Shown: positions 45,214-54,203, counted from the stretch's first letter. The stretch: 64,000 nt of DNA from Ulvibacter antarcticus (GCF_003688405.1 NZ_REFC01000012.1:682001-746000), one strand, 5' to 3'. The notes: generated from the sequence alone by a model not told the origin. Translations and numbers: made by a program.

Positions 45214-45554
45214 ACTCTCTTTTTCTATTGGGTTATAATTTGGATTCTAGACGTATACAATTTACGTCATGTTTTTCTTAAACAAGAAAAAAATAGCGAT
45301 TATACGCTTCATGAAATTTGAAATAAACTCCTTCAATCGAGAACAAATGTTTAAAAAACCTAAACACGATAAAATTTTAATTTTGATTGTTTCGTTGTTA
45401 GGATTGGATCATTAGTTTGTCTTCTTCCCTTAGATTCGGAAGGATGCCCTCAAGAAACATCCGACAAAAAGAATTAACTTTGAAATCACCGCTACTTAAA
45501 GATGTAGACCTCAACAAGCACGCCAATTCATATATCAACATATTAGGCATCATT
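45214..45554. other. Spacer with degraded attC-like site I
   Basis: It holds the leader of the minus-strand channel gene and the remains of a repeat. The left repeat boundary cannot be found; the last part is entered separately as site I. Confidence 0.4.
45415..45548 (+). repeat. attC-like repeat, degraded site I
   Basis: Recognisable pieces are CTTCTTCCCTTAGATTCGGAAGG (cf. CTTCTTTCCGAAGTATCGG), AAAAAGAATTAACTTTGAAATCACCGC and the right box ATTAGGC (45542-45548). The left arm and the CCACGATTATTATAC segment are missing or rearranged. The GTTTGTCTTC... frame reads into the next gene. Confidence 0.55.
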
Positions 45555-46415
45555 ATGCAAAAAAATTATTTACTCATAAGTCTACTACTAATTTATATTG
45601 TTAGTTCTTCTTGCACGGTTCTACAATGGCGAAAATCAGATAAAGAAATTCAAGAAAATTTTAAGGTTTTAAATATATCGAGTGTAATTTCATATTTTCG
45701 AGTAGACAGCCTTGATTTAAATGTTCGTATTCAAGAAATTAGTACTGATGGAAAGGATGTAAATCTGTTGTTCGTTCATGGCGCACCAAGTTCTATTTCC
45801 ACATGGGAAAAATACTTAATTGATACAACACTTATCGCAGCCACAAATATGTATGCCTTAGACAGACCGGGTTATGGCTATTCGAATTTTGGAGATGAGA
45901 TAACCTCAATTGACCAACAGTCTCAAATATTGAGCGCTATAATTAACGAAAATAAGCTACAAAACGTTATTGCAATTGGATCATCATATGGAGGCCCTAT
46001 TGCGGCAAGAGTTGGCCTTTTGAACCCTAATGTAAAAGCTGTAGTAATGATTTCACCCGCAATAGACCCTTCTATAGAAAAGGATTTTTGGGCATCTCGG
46101 TTTACACAATGGAAATTAACTAGATGGCTGGTTCCAACTGCGTATCGAGTTGCAGGAGATGAAAAACAATTTCACGCAAGAGAACTTGCTCTTATTGAAA
46201 ATGATTGGAAAAACCTTACGATACCCATTTTGCATTTTCACGGAAACATTGATGACATTGTACCATATGAAAACATTAATTTCAGTAAAGAGAATTTTCA
46301 GAATGTGGAAGTTATTTCAATTTCAGACAAGGGACATGAAATTTCATATAAAAATAGTGAGCTAATCATTCCACATATAATTGATCTTATTAATCAAATC
46401 CAAGAGGATGATTAA
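45555..46415 (+). CDS. Alpha/beta hydrolase lipoprotein
   Basis: I start at the ATG at 45555 (MQKNYLLISLLLIYIV), giving 286 residues and a lipobox (VSSSC); a longer frame from 45417 runs through the degraded repeat. The fold is shown by LLFVHGAPSSISTWEKYL (oxyanion loop), the nucleophile elbow IGSSYGGPIAARVG, the Asp region HFHGNIDDIVPYENI and the catalytic His in SDKGHEI. The substrate is unknown. It is followed at 64 bases by an AraC regulator, and may be part of that block. Confidence 0.85.
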   Translation: MQKNYLLISLLLIYIVSSSCTVLQWRKSDKEIQENFKVLNISSVISYFRVDSLDLNVRIQEISTDGKDVNLLFVHGAPSSISTWEKYLIDTTLIAATNMYALDRPGYGYSNFGDEITSIDQQSQILSAIINENKLQNVIAIGSSYGGPIAARVGLLNPNVKAVVMISPAIDPSIEKDFWASRFTQWKLTRWLVPTAYRVAGDEKQFHARELALIENDWKNLTIPILHFHGNIDDIVPYENINFSKENFQNVEVISISDKGHEISYKNSELIIPHIIDLINQIQEDD

Positions 46416-46478
46416 GAGTATTGTAATGTGTCTACTTTTGGTTAATAAAGTGATATATTACAGTGTAAAATTTTCTAT

Positions 46479-47348
46479 TTGAAAAACATTCCCAACATAT
46501 CATTTGAAAGTTCTGAAAACGCAAAAGATTTTGAGTTTTTAAATTTGACAAAATTATTTGCAAGAATTCCTGATATTTTAGATCATAATCCGTCTCAACC
46601 ACATAGAATATCCTTTTTTGCATTAATGATTATAACCAACGGGACAGGTAGCCATCAAATTGACTTGAAAGATTATCCTCTAAAAGAAGGAACCGTACTA
46701 AAAATTGCAAAAGGACAAGTACATTCGTTTCAAAACAATCCACAATATGAGGGCTTTATACTTATATTTACTGAAGATTTTGTGCTAAACCATTTTTCAA
46801 AATCATCTTTAAATATAATATCCCACTTATATAATTATCACATTACTTCACCCATTTTTAATGATAAGACTGGAAATGAAAATTTTCTAAATCAGCTTAT
46901 TTTTGAGCTTAATTCTGAAAACAGTTATGCTCAAAAAAATATTATAGCGGCATTATTGGACCTGTATTTATTAAGATTAGAGCGTAAATCAAATACTAAT
47001 AAGCTACAAGTTAAGAATCCGAAGCAATACACCATTTTCATCCAATTTAAAAACTTGGTGGAAGCTAATTATACAAGGACACGAAACGTAAAAAATTACG
47101 CTGAATTGATGTTTATTTCTACAAAAAACTTAAATCAAGTGGTAAAAGACTTCACTTTAAGTACTGCCAAAACTTTTATCGACAATTATGTAATTCTTGA
47201 AATTAAAAGAGCCATTGTCACTACGAACCAAAGTTTTAAAGAAATTGCATTTGCAACTGGTTTTGATGAAGTCACGAATTTCACCAAATTCTTCAAAAAG
47301 AACTTGAAAATTTCTCCTAAAGAATTTAAGGAGAACCTATTTAAGTAA
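46479..47348 (+). CDS. AraC family transcriptional regulator
   Basis: A 289-residue AraC/XylS regulator, apparently starting at TTG (46479), since the next ATG would remove a large part of the cupin domain. The N-terminal cupin segment is FFALMIITNGTGSHQIDLKD and the C-terminal double HTH contains YAELMFISTKNLNQVVKDFT and SFKEIAFATGFDEVTNFTKFFKKNL. It precedes a four-gene run (metallohydrolase, small barrel, methyltransferase, NmrA) on the same strand, which it probably controls in response to a small organic molecule. Confidence 0.9.
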   Translation: MKNIPNISFESSENAKDFEFLNLTKLFARIPDILDHNPSQPHRISFFALMIITNGTGSHQIDLKDYPLKEGTVLKIAKGQVHSFQNNPQYEGFILIFTEDFVLNHFSKSSLNIISHLYNYHITSPIFNDKTGNENFLNQLIFELNSENSYAQKNIIAALLDLYLLRLERKSNTNKLQVKNPKQYTIFIQFKNLVEANYTRTRNVKNYAELMFISTKNLNQVVKDFTLSTAKTFIDNYVILEIKRAIVTTNQSFKEIAFATGFDEVTNFTKFFKKNLKISPKEFKENLFK

Positions 47349-47454
47349 TTCCACTTTTCCCACATTTACCATTTTTGTCATCACTTTGATAATATTTTAA
47401 AGGCTTCATTACCTCAACTTTGTGGTATAATCAAATTAATCTTTAAAATAAAAA

Positions 47455-48417
47455 ATGATGAAGTATTCAAATTTAAATTTTTGGCTCATTGCAATCCTGG
47501 CTACCACCCTAATTGTATCATGTACAAATGATGATGAAAGTTCGCAAACTGAAGTTGTTGTCTTTGAAACGGCGCCATCAAGTGCCATTATTACAACAGG
47601 TTCAGTAAATGTTATTACAGAAAACACTGTAAGATACCATACCATTGATTTTACACAAGCTCCATATACAGTAACAATTATTGAAACTGAAAATGAAGTT
47701 GTTATTGTAGATCTGGGACCCGCCCCTGTTTTCGCAGTTGAATTAAAGACCTATTTAGATGTTATTAACAAAACGGGTTCTGTAATTATCACGCATAATC
47801 ACGGCGACCATTATGGCGGTGCTGTAAATTTTACAGATTTGGATTTTTATGCTGAAAGCACTATAGCCAATCAGTTAAATAACACCTCAGATTTTACTGA
47901 CATATATCCTAATAATGTAATTGGTGTTAGCGGTACTCAAACCATTGGAGATTTAACATTTAGCTTTGGAAAAGTTTCGAATGCTGAAACCGGAGAAAAT
48001 GGTTATTTCTATAATGAAGAACACAAAATATTATTTTCTGGTGACCTTGTATACAACCTTTCTCATCCTTATTTAAGAGAATACACTCCCAATGACACAA
48101 ATGATGAAATTGATAACTGGATAGCAGGTTTAAACGTACTAAAGACAAATTTTTCAGCCTACAATCATCTATTCGTAGGTCACAATGGTTCACGTTCTGA
48201 TATTGAGGTTGTTATCGATGAAAATATAGATTATTTGCAAAATGCACAGGGTATTATTAATGGAACTCAAACTATCACTGGAGGAGGTATAGCAACGACA
48301 CACCAACAAGTCATAGATGAGCTCGAATTGCTATACCCAAATTATCTGGAGGCAGGTCTTTTCTTATCACTACCAGACGCCTTTTTTCCAGGTGACCCAG
48401 GAGCAGATTGGTTCTAA
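47455..48417 (+). CDS. Metallo-beta-lactamase fold lipoprotein
   Basis: A 320-residue lipoprotein (lipobox LIVSC). It has the MBL-fold zinc motif in VIITHNHGDHYGG, followed by LFSGDLVYN (the distal Asp strand) and a FVGHNGS (distal His). A short N-terminal beta region (about 25-60) is extra. Activity could be hydrolysis of an ester, lactone or xenobiotic. It is 106 bases after the AraC gene. Confidence 0.88.
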   Translation: MMKYSNLNFWLIAILATTLIVSCTNDDESSQTEVVVFETAPSSAIITTGSVNVITENTVRYHTIDFTQAPYTVTIIETENEVVIVDLGPAPVFAVELKTYLDVINKTGSVIITHNHGDHYGGAVNFTDLDFYAESTIANQLNNTSDFTDIYPNNVIGVSGTQTIGDLTFSFGKVSNAETGENGYFYNEEHKILFSGDLVYNLSHPYLREYTPNDTNDEIDNWIAGLNVLKTNFSAYNHLFVGHNGSRSDIEVVIDENIDYLQNAQGIINGTQTITGGGIATTHQQVIDELELLYPNYLEAGLFLSLPDAFFPGDPGADWF

Positions 48418-48489
48418 GATTCATCAGAATTATTAATAAAATGTAAACCACTGTAAATAAAAAATTTATAATTACTAAAATCAAACAAA

Positions 48490-48876
48490 ATGAAACATTT
48501 ACTTCTATTAACTACACTATTTTTAACGCTAACGAGTTTCACACAACTTCATCCTGAAAAGAGGAAGAGTAAAGAAATAATTATTGAGGTCACCACTTTT
48601 AAGATTAAATCAGATATAGATATAGCAGCTTTTGAAAAGCGAGACCAATCGACTAAAAGAGAATATACCGCTAAACAACCTGGTTTCATGAAGCGGATGA
48701 GTGGAGTAAGTGAAAACGGGGAGTATGTTGTAGTTGTTTACTGGAAAACAATGGCCAATGCAGAAGCTTCTATGTCCAAGTTTATGTCTGACAGTTCAGT
48801 TGCAGATTATATGGCAATGATAGATAATTCTACCATGAAAATGTCACGCTATAAAATGCTAAAAAGAAGTCGATAA
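48490..48876 (+). CDS. Exported dimeric alpha-beta barrel (ABM-like) protein
   Basis: A 128-residue protein with a signal peptide (about 1-18). The body has a dimeric alpha-beta barrel look: EIIIEVTTFKIKSDIDIAAFEKRD, a PGFMKRMSG loop and YVVVVYWKTMANAEASMSKF, close to antibiotic biosynthesis monooxygenase/heme-degrading monooxygenase families. Here it is exported, which is not usual for that family. The active site is not assignable. Part of the AraC-headed block. Confidence 0.7.
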   Translation: MKHLLLLTTLFLTLTSFTQLHPEKRKSKEIIIEVTTFKIKSDIDIAAFEKRDQSTKREYTAKQPGFMKRMSGVSENGEYVVVVYWKTMANAEASMSKFMSDSSVADYMAMIDNSTMKMSRYKMLKRSR

Positions 48877-48912
48877 TTATTTTGCAGGCTATTTCCATAT
48901 AAAAAAAGGAAA

Positions 48913-49542
48913 ATGATGAATACTGAAGAACAAAAAGTCGAAACAATTCTCAATGAACTTTATTTAGATTCAAAATACGACTTTATAAAAATGGTGAAAG
49001 GTGCTGCTAAAAGCATATTCAGTCCTATGCAACCATTAGATTTTAAAGATGCATACTTATCGATTTCTAAAGTGCAGGGAGTAGATCTAGTGCAACTTAT
49101 TAAGGAAACAAACTCTAAAAACATTGTTGAATTTGGAACTTCATTTGGGATATCCACTTTGTTTTTATCCCAAGGTATTTTAGAAACAGGAGGGAATATA
49201 ATCACCACGGAATTAATAGAATCGAAAGCCATAAAAGCCATAGAGAATTTTAAAAAAGCTGGTGTGAGCAGCCTTATTGATGTCCGAATTGGCGATGCAA
49301 TGGAAACCTTAAAGAATCATGATGAGCCAATCGATTTATTGCTATTGGATGGCTGGAAGGATTTGTATTTGCCATTATTTCAAATGCTCGAACCTAATTT
49401 TCATGCAAAGACAGTAATTTATGTTGACAATGCTGACATGGCAGATTCGCGTAAATTTTTAAAAACAGTCGAGCGAAACAACACCTATAAATTACGGTCT
49501 AAATTTGGTAATAAAGTAGTTTTGATAAGCCTTAATAATTAA
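48913..49542 (+). CDS. SAM-dependent O-methyltransferase
   Basis: A 209-residue class I methyltransferase of the catechol/caffeoyl-CoA O-methyltransferase-like type. Motif I is NIVEFGTSFGISTLFLS, motif II has GNIITTELIESKAIKAIENF, and DLLLLDGWKDLYLPLFQML supplies the metal-Asp region. It is cytoplasmic, without a signal peptide. It starts 36 bases after the barrel gene and ends four bases before the NmrA gene. Confidence 0.85.
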   Translation: MMNTEEQKVETILNELYLDSKYDFIKMVKGAAKSIFSPMQPLDFKDAYLSISKVQGVDLVQLIKETNSKNIVEFGTSFGISTLFLSQGILETGGNIITTELIESKAIKAIENFKKAGVSSLIDVRIGDAMETLKNHDEPIDLLLLDGWKDLYLPLFQMLEPNFHAKTVIYVDNADMADSRKFLKTVERNNTYKLRSKFGNKVVLISLNN

Positions 49543-49546
49543 AATT

Positions 49547-50404
49547 ATGAAAATCGCAGTAACATCAGCAAGTGGAAAATTAGGGTCCTCAATTATAAGA
49601 CAATTGATAAACGAAATTAGTAGTGACAATGTGATTGGCATCGCACGCACACCAGAAAAAGCAAAACATCTTGGCATTGAAGTCCGAGAAGGCGATTATA
49701 ACAATCGCGTGCATTTTGATAAAGCTTTGGAAGGTATTGATACGGTATTACTAATATCTGGAATGGATGAACCGCAAAAAAGAATCCAACAACACAGAAT
49801 TGTCATTGACGCTGCAAAAGCAAATGGTGTAAAAAAGATTGTGTATACCAGTATTGTTGGTGCCGAAGAAAACAATGCTTTTAGTCCTGTGGTACAAAGC
49901 AACAGACAAACGGAAAATGACATAAAAAATTCGGGACTTGATTGGGTGATTGGTAGAAACGGTATTTATATTGAGCCAGATTTAGAATATCTTGATACTT
50001 ACATTAAAGATGGTGAAATTAGAAACTGCGCAGGTTTAGGTAAATGTACTTATACAAGCCGAGAAGAATTGGGTTATGCGTACTCGAAAATGTTAGTTCA
50101 AGACTCGCATGGCAATAAGACTTATAATTTGGTGGGGGAACCACTATCTCAAAAGGAATTGGTTAAACTTATTAATCAGGTGTATAATACAAAACTTGTT
50201 TTTAACGCAATTTCTGCTGAAGAATATGCCAAAGAAAGGAAACGAGAATTAGGCGAATTTATTGGAGGTGTTATTACTGGGATTTATGAAGGAATTAGAG
50301 ATGAAGAATATGATATCACTTCCGATTACGAAAAAGCTTCAGGAAGACCTCACAAATTAGCTGTCGAAATGATAAAAGAATTTAAGCTTAACCAAAAAAC
50401 GTAG
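49547..50404 (+). CDS. NmrA-like NAD(P)H-binding oxidoreductase
   Basis: A 285-residue atypical SDR with an N-terminal Rossmann motif (ITSASGKLGSSI in the form TSASGKLGSS), GIARTPEKAKHLGIEVREGDYN, and VKKIVYTSIVGAEEN. This matches NmrA/QOR2-type proteins, which act on quinones or as redox sensors. It is the last gene of the AraC block, and its stop codon shares a base with the left box of site J, as in compact cassettes. Confidence 0.87.
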   Translation: MKIAVTSASGKLGSSIIRQLINEISSDNVIGIARTPEKAKHLGIEVREGDYNNRVHFDKALEGIDTVLLISGMDEPQKRIQQHRIVIDAAKANGVKKIVYTSIVGAEENNAFSPVVQSNRQTENDIKNSGLDWVIGRNGIYIEPDLEYLDTYIKDGEIRNCAGLGKCTYTSREELGYAYSKMLVQDSHGNKTYNLVGEPLSQKELVKLINQVYNTKLVFNAISAEEYAKERKRELGEFIGGVITGIYEGIRDEEYDITSDYEKASGRPHKLAVEMIKEFKLNQKT

Positions 50405-50628
50405 CTTAACAGTTCCTGATGTTAATTTCTCGAGTATTCTTATACTTAGATCTTGAATAACTATGTGACAAATAGATCCTTCGAATATCCCGTGCATGTT
50501 TTTAATATGCCTTCCGAAGTATCAATTATTTAAATTAAAATAATTTGAGGCGATCACCACTTTAAAACTGTTCTACGGCAGTATAAAGATATTCCAGACG
50601 CAACAATTCTTATACATCCCTGTTGACA
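50404..50628 (+). repeat. attC-like repeat, degraded site J
   Basis: Left box GCTTAAC (50404-50410) is close to the complement of the box ATTAGGC that opens the block at 45542. The body keeps GCCTTCCGAAGTATCAATTA and TAATTTGAGGCGATCACCAC. The right end is CGCAACAATTCTTATACATCCCT with box GTTGACA (50622-50628). Confidence 0.65.
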
Positions 50629-50708
50629 TTCGCAGTAAAAATCTCGATACAAATTCAGTATCTTTAGAATTCAGAAAACTGATAGCATTTATATCTAACC
50701 TAAAGAAT

Positions 50709-51251
50709 ATGAAACAAATACTTATAGTAACAACCGTTTTGCTATTTAGTTTGGTAAAATCACCTCTATTCGCTCAACAAGATAATTTTATTGCAGATTA
50801 TTTAGAGCGTTTGGAAAATTCTCGAAAGTATCTAATTCTTGTGGCAGAGATGATGCCCGAAGACAAATATGATTTCAGAGCTACACCAGAGTCAATGAGT
50901 TTTTCTGAAAATTTGTTGCATATAGGATATGCGATAGATTGGCACAGTCAGTCGTTGTTAGGTGGACGAGAATCAAGAGATTGGAACACTGACACCATCT
51001 TCAAGGTTGCCAACAAATCTAAAGAAGATATGATTGCAACAATTGATAAAGCATTCGATCAAGCCATAAAACTGATTGAACAATTCGATACCACTAAAAT
51101 GGATGAGGAGTTAGACTATTTCGGATTGAACAGGACGAAAAGACAAATTTTCTTGTTGCTTGCTGATCATATAACACATCACAGAGGACAAATGCTCGTT
51201 TCTATGAGACTAAACGGACTTGTTCCTCCTAGATATGTTTTGTTTCAATAA
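50709..51251 (+). CDS. DinB family protein (exported)
   Basis: A 180-residue four-helix DinB-like protein with a signal peptide (about 1-22). The metal-binding histidine pattern is seen in ENLLHIGYAIDWHSQS and the C-terminal LLADHITHHRGQMLVSMR. Members include bacillithiol or mycothiol transferases and other DinB proteins of unknown activity. It is followed, six bases on, by a serine hydrolase gene, so the two are an operon between sites J and K. Confidence 0.85.
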   Translation: MKQILIVTTVLLFSLVKSPLFAQQDNFIADYLERLENSRKYLILVAEMMPEDKYDFRATPESMSFSENLLHIGYAIDWHSQSLLGGRESRDWNTDTIFKVANKSKEDMIATIDKAFDQAIKLIEQFDTTKMDEELDYFGLNRTKRQIFLLLADHITHHRGQMLVSMRLNGLVPPRYVLFQ

Positions 51252-51257
51252 TTTGGT

Positions 51258-52352
51258 ATGAGACACTTAGCAATCTTGATAATTGTAACATTATCTATTC
51301 ATTCATTTTGTTATGGACAAGATACCTACACATATTCTCAACCTAAAGAACTTGGAGATGGCTGGAAAACAAGCGATCTAAAATCACAAAATGTAGATAC
51401 TACATTGATTTATAAGTTGTTCAACCAACTGAAAGACAGAGAAAATCAAATTCATAGCGTGCTATTAGTAAAAAATGACCAACTTATTATTGAAGAATAC
51501 TTTAAAGGACAGTCAGTGAACGATGCACACGACCTTCGTTCTACAACCAAAAGCATAAGGTCTATTCTAATGGGAATCGCGATTGACAAAGGTTTTATCG
51601 AGAGCATTGACGATCCAATATCAAAATATCTCAAAAACCCCATACCGAATAAAAATCTTGACGAAAGAAAGGAAAAGATTACTATCAAACACCTTTTAAC
51701 TATGTCGAGTGGACTAGATTGTAACGATTTTGACAGAAAATCGAAAGGACAAGAGGATAAGATATATAGAAAAAAAGATTGGCTACAGTATGCACTTGAC
51801 CTGCCAATGGTCAATGAACCTGGCGGGGTATCAAATTATTGTTCGATAGGCACCGTTTTGATAGCGGAAATAGTTAGTCAGGCATCAGGAATGCCAATCG
51901 ATAAATTCGCCGAACAATACTTATTTAATCCTTTGGGAATTACCAATGTAGAATGGGGACATACTTCAAAGAAAGAGGTTATTCCTTCAGCTAAGAGACT
52001 GTATATGAGGTCACGTGACATGGCTAAAATCGGACAATTGATACTCAACAATGGGAAATGGAATGACACACAAATTATTTCTAAAAAATGGGTCGAAGAA
52101 TCTACTTCCACGAAAACAAAAATTGAAGGAATCGATTATGCTTATTTATGGTGGAATATTCCGTTTAAACTAAATGATAAAATTCTTGTTTCTAAAACCG
52201 CATCTGGAAATGGTGGACAGTTTATTATTATAATTCCAGAAATGGATATGGTTGCTGTTTTCACGGGTGGAGCCTACAACTCGCAAGATGGACAATTGGC
52301 TTTTGCTATAATGAACGACATCTTTCTACCTACATTTACTAGCAGAAAATAA
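51258..52352 (+). CDS. Exported serine hydrolase, class C beta-lactamase family
   Basis: A 364-residue enzyme with a signal peptide (about 1-20). The SxxK motif is STTK (DLRSTTKSIRSILMG, near residue 95), the Tyr motif is NYCSIGTVLIAEIV (YCS in place of YSN), and the third motif appears as GNGGQF near 315. It has no N-terminal accessory domain. Substrate unknown. The following spacer holds a decayed gene. Confidence 0.88.
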   Translation: MRHLAILIIVTLSIHSFCYGQDTYTYSQPKELGDGWKTSDLKSQNVDTTLIYKLFNQLKDRENQIHSVLLVKNDQLIIEEYFKGQSVNDAHDLRSTTKSIRSILMGIAIDKGFIESIDDPISKYLKNPIPNKNLDERKEKITIKHLLTMSSGLDCNDFDRKSKGQEDKIYRKKDWLQYALDLPMVNEPGGVSNYCSIGTVLIAEIVSQASGMPIDKFAEQYLFNPLGITNVEWGHTSKKEVIPSAKRLYMRSRDMAKIGQLILNNGKWNDTQIISKKWVEESTSTKTKIEGIDYAYLWWNIPFKLNDKILVSKTASGNGGQFIIIIPEMDMVAVFTGGAYNSQDGQLAFAIMNDIFLPTFTSRK

Positions 52353-52382
52353 CAATTGGGTACAAAGTAAATCTTTACTCAA

Positions 52383-52913
52383 ATGTATTCCGAAGAAAAA
52401 AAACAAGAATGTTTATTAATTGCTAAAACATTTTCATGTCCAAATCCTTCAACTTTTCCGGAATGTCTCTGTAGAAATTGTTGATTACAGGATCATAATC
52501 ATGCGAATACGATTGATAATAAATCTGCTGTTTTAGAGAGGGTTAATAGATATTTAGGAAGTAATAATCAAGACACCAAATCACGAATTTCTAAAGATGT
52601 TAAGGTAATTATATCGGGTAAAACTGGTATCGTTAGTGGATTAACTATAATGGATAGAGGTCCTAGTCCAATTACTTACCATTTTATGAGAACTTATGTT
52701 GAAATTAATGAAAGGTGTTATCTAATTGCCAACCATACTATGGCCATTCCTGAAAAAGAATAATGAGACGGGAAGTTGTCTATCACTAATGAAAGTTACT
52801 TTGTCATAATTGTACCCAATTTGAATGAAAAACCATTCAAATGTAGTCTGGCTCCTGGTACTTATTTTCTAATTCTTAATGATAATGAAATTATTAAAGT
52901 CTTGAAAGAATAA
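52383..52913 (+). pseudogene. Decayed cassette gene with three in-frame stops
   Basis: One frame can be read from ATG at 52383 to TAA at 52911-52913 (177 codons including the stop), interrupted only by in-frame stops: TGA at 52482, TAA at 52761 and TGA at 52764. It begins MYSEEKKQECLLIAK, has VKVIISGKTGIVSGLTIMDRG in the middle and ends GTYFLILNDNEIIKVLKE. The keeping of a single frame over 177 codons suggests recent decay by substitution. I do not recognise the family. Site K starts five bases after it. Confidence 0.55.
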
Positions 52914-52917
52914 ACAT

Positions 52918-53109
52918 TGTTAACATCGCATAATGTTAATTGCTTGTTCGGAAATAAATTTAGAATTGGAGATATTTTTTAAGTAAAATGGCTCTCAAAA
53001 TGAACTGAACTGGCTCTTCCTTCTCCACTTAACACTGGAATTACTCGAATCAATACTAAGTAAAAAAAGAAGTAACTTTGAAGTAGTTGCCGCTTCAAAC
53101 CTGTTGTTC
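52918..53109 (+). repeat. attC-like repeat, degraded site K
   Basis: Left box TGTTAAC (52918-52924) matches the complement of GTTGACA (50622) at six of seven positions. Body pieces are GGAATTACTCGAATCAA and AAGAAGTAACTTTGAAGTAGTTGCCGCTTCAA. The CCACGATTATTATAC arm is deleted, and the site ends CAAACCT-GTTGTTC (53103-53109). Confidence 0.6.
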
Positions 53110-53150
53110 AACATTTTGAGAAGCTGTCATCAATCTTAAAACAATCCAAA

Positions 53151-53603
53151 ATGAAACTATCTAAACTTCTACTTCTATCCTATTTCTTTATAGGAACATT
53201 TACTATAAATGCACAATCTGAAAATAGTCAATCAGAAATTCAATTAATTACGGAAACATTGATGGATTATATTGATGGCACTGCAAATGGTGAACCTGAT
53301 AAACTTAGGCGGGCATTTCACCCAGACTTCAATTTATATACTATTTCTAATGACAGTCTTTGGATTCGCTCCGGAAAAGAATATGTTTCAAATGTCAAAG
53401 AAGGTAAAAAGTCAAACCGAATAGGCCGAATTATTTCGATTGATTTCGAAAAAGACGCTGCCATGGCGAAAGCAGAAATTGTAATACCTAATTGGAGAAT
53501 TTTTACCGACTATTTTCTGCTATTGAAATACGAAGGCAGTTGGAAAATTGTTCAGAAGTCCTATACCTACAGACCATTTCCGAAGAAAGAGGATAAAAAT
53601 TAA
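53151..53603 (+). CDS. Nuclear-transport-factor-2-like (DUF4440) exported protein
   Basis: A 150-residue protein with a signal peptide (about 1-21, ending NAQ). A SnoaL/NTF2-like fold is shown by MDYIDGTANGEPDKLRRAFHPDFN near the N terminus and by YFLLLKYEGSWKIVQKSY at the C terminus. Such proteins are often annotated as nuclear transport factor 2 family. The ligand is unknown. It is the single gene between sites K and L. Confidence 0.85.
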   Translation: MKLSKLLLLSYFFIGTFTINAQSENSQSEIQLITETLMDYIDGTANGEPDKLRRAFHPDFNLYTISNDSLWIRSGKEYVSNVKEGKKSNRIGRIISIDFEKDAAMAKAEIVIPNWRIFTDYFLLLKYEGSWKIVQKSYTYRPFPKKEDKN

Positions 53604-53605
53604 GA

Positions 53606-53745
53606 CTTCGGAAGAAATTGAATTGAAATAACTTCTTTAGTCTAAAATATGCTTCGTCGGAATAATCCTAACATATTTGTTTACCCCCGAAACATTGGAA
53701 TTTGGTTAGGTCTGGCGCCACGTTTTACTTACAAACCCATTATAC
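53606..53745 (+). repeat. attC-like repeat, degraded site L
   Basis: The left box is lost. Conserved pieces are GAAATTGAATTGAAATAAC, AAAATATGCTTCGTCGGAATAATC and the right end GGCGCCACGTTTTACTTACAAACCC with box ATTATAC (53739-53745). A 60-codon frame crossing this repeat is not a gene. Confidence 0.65.
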
Positions 53746-53827
53746 ATCCTTTAGAACAAACAGCTATATTTCAGGAACTTAGCGCAATAATTATTATTTT
53801 TAGTATTCACTTAAAAAATAATAAAAG

Positions 53828-54193
53828 ATGAAATACCTAAGTTTTTTTATCGTGCTTTCCCTTGCTGTAATATGGGGATGTGGTGATCCTGTTGAGATCG
53901 ATTGTTCAGATTGTAAAGAAAGTATTACCGGTTATGAAATTGTGGTAGTAGAATCGACTTACGATAACGCTCCAAGTAAGCAACTTGTAGCAAATTGTCC
54001 GGCTGGAAAAAAAGTTTTGTCGGCAGGATGGTCTGTTTTGGATGGAACTGATGCCATATTATCTGGGCGAGCAACTTATTCAGAGCCTTCATTTGATGGT
54101 CAAAGCTGGATGGTAAATGCCATTAATACCGACACTAGTTTCTCTCCGGAATGGAAACTACGAATAAGATGTGTCTGTGCAGACGTAGAATAA
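53828..54193 (+). CDS. Cys-rich lipoprotein of unknown function (cassette gene)
   Basis: A 121-residue protein with a hydrophobic start and a lipobox-like VIWGC (Cys18), then DCSDCKESITGYEIVVVES. Later parts are CPAGKKVLSAGWSVLDG and a final LRIRCVCADVE. The CxxC and CVC pairs suggest disulfides in the envelope. GKKVLSAGWSV recalls a sequence common in short exported proteins of unknown role (eight-residue-type motifs with K-V-x-x-G-G), but I do not assign it. Single gene between L and M. Confidence 0.75.
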   Translation: MKYLSFFIVLSLAVIWGCGDPVEIDCSDCKESITGYEIVVVESTYDNAPSKQLVANCPAGKKVLSAGWSVLDGTDAILSGRATYSEPSFDGQSWMVNAINTDTSFSPEWKLRIRCVCADVE

Positions 54194-54203
54194 GAATCAT
54201 TTT

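Noticed and set aside
53649-53831. 60-codon open frame on the plus strand
   Set aside because: It runs through repeat copy L, including its conserved CGTTTTACTTACAAACCC end, so it is repeat sequence.
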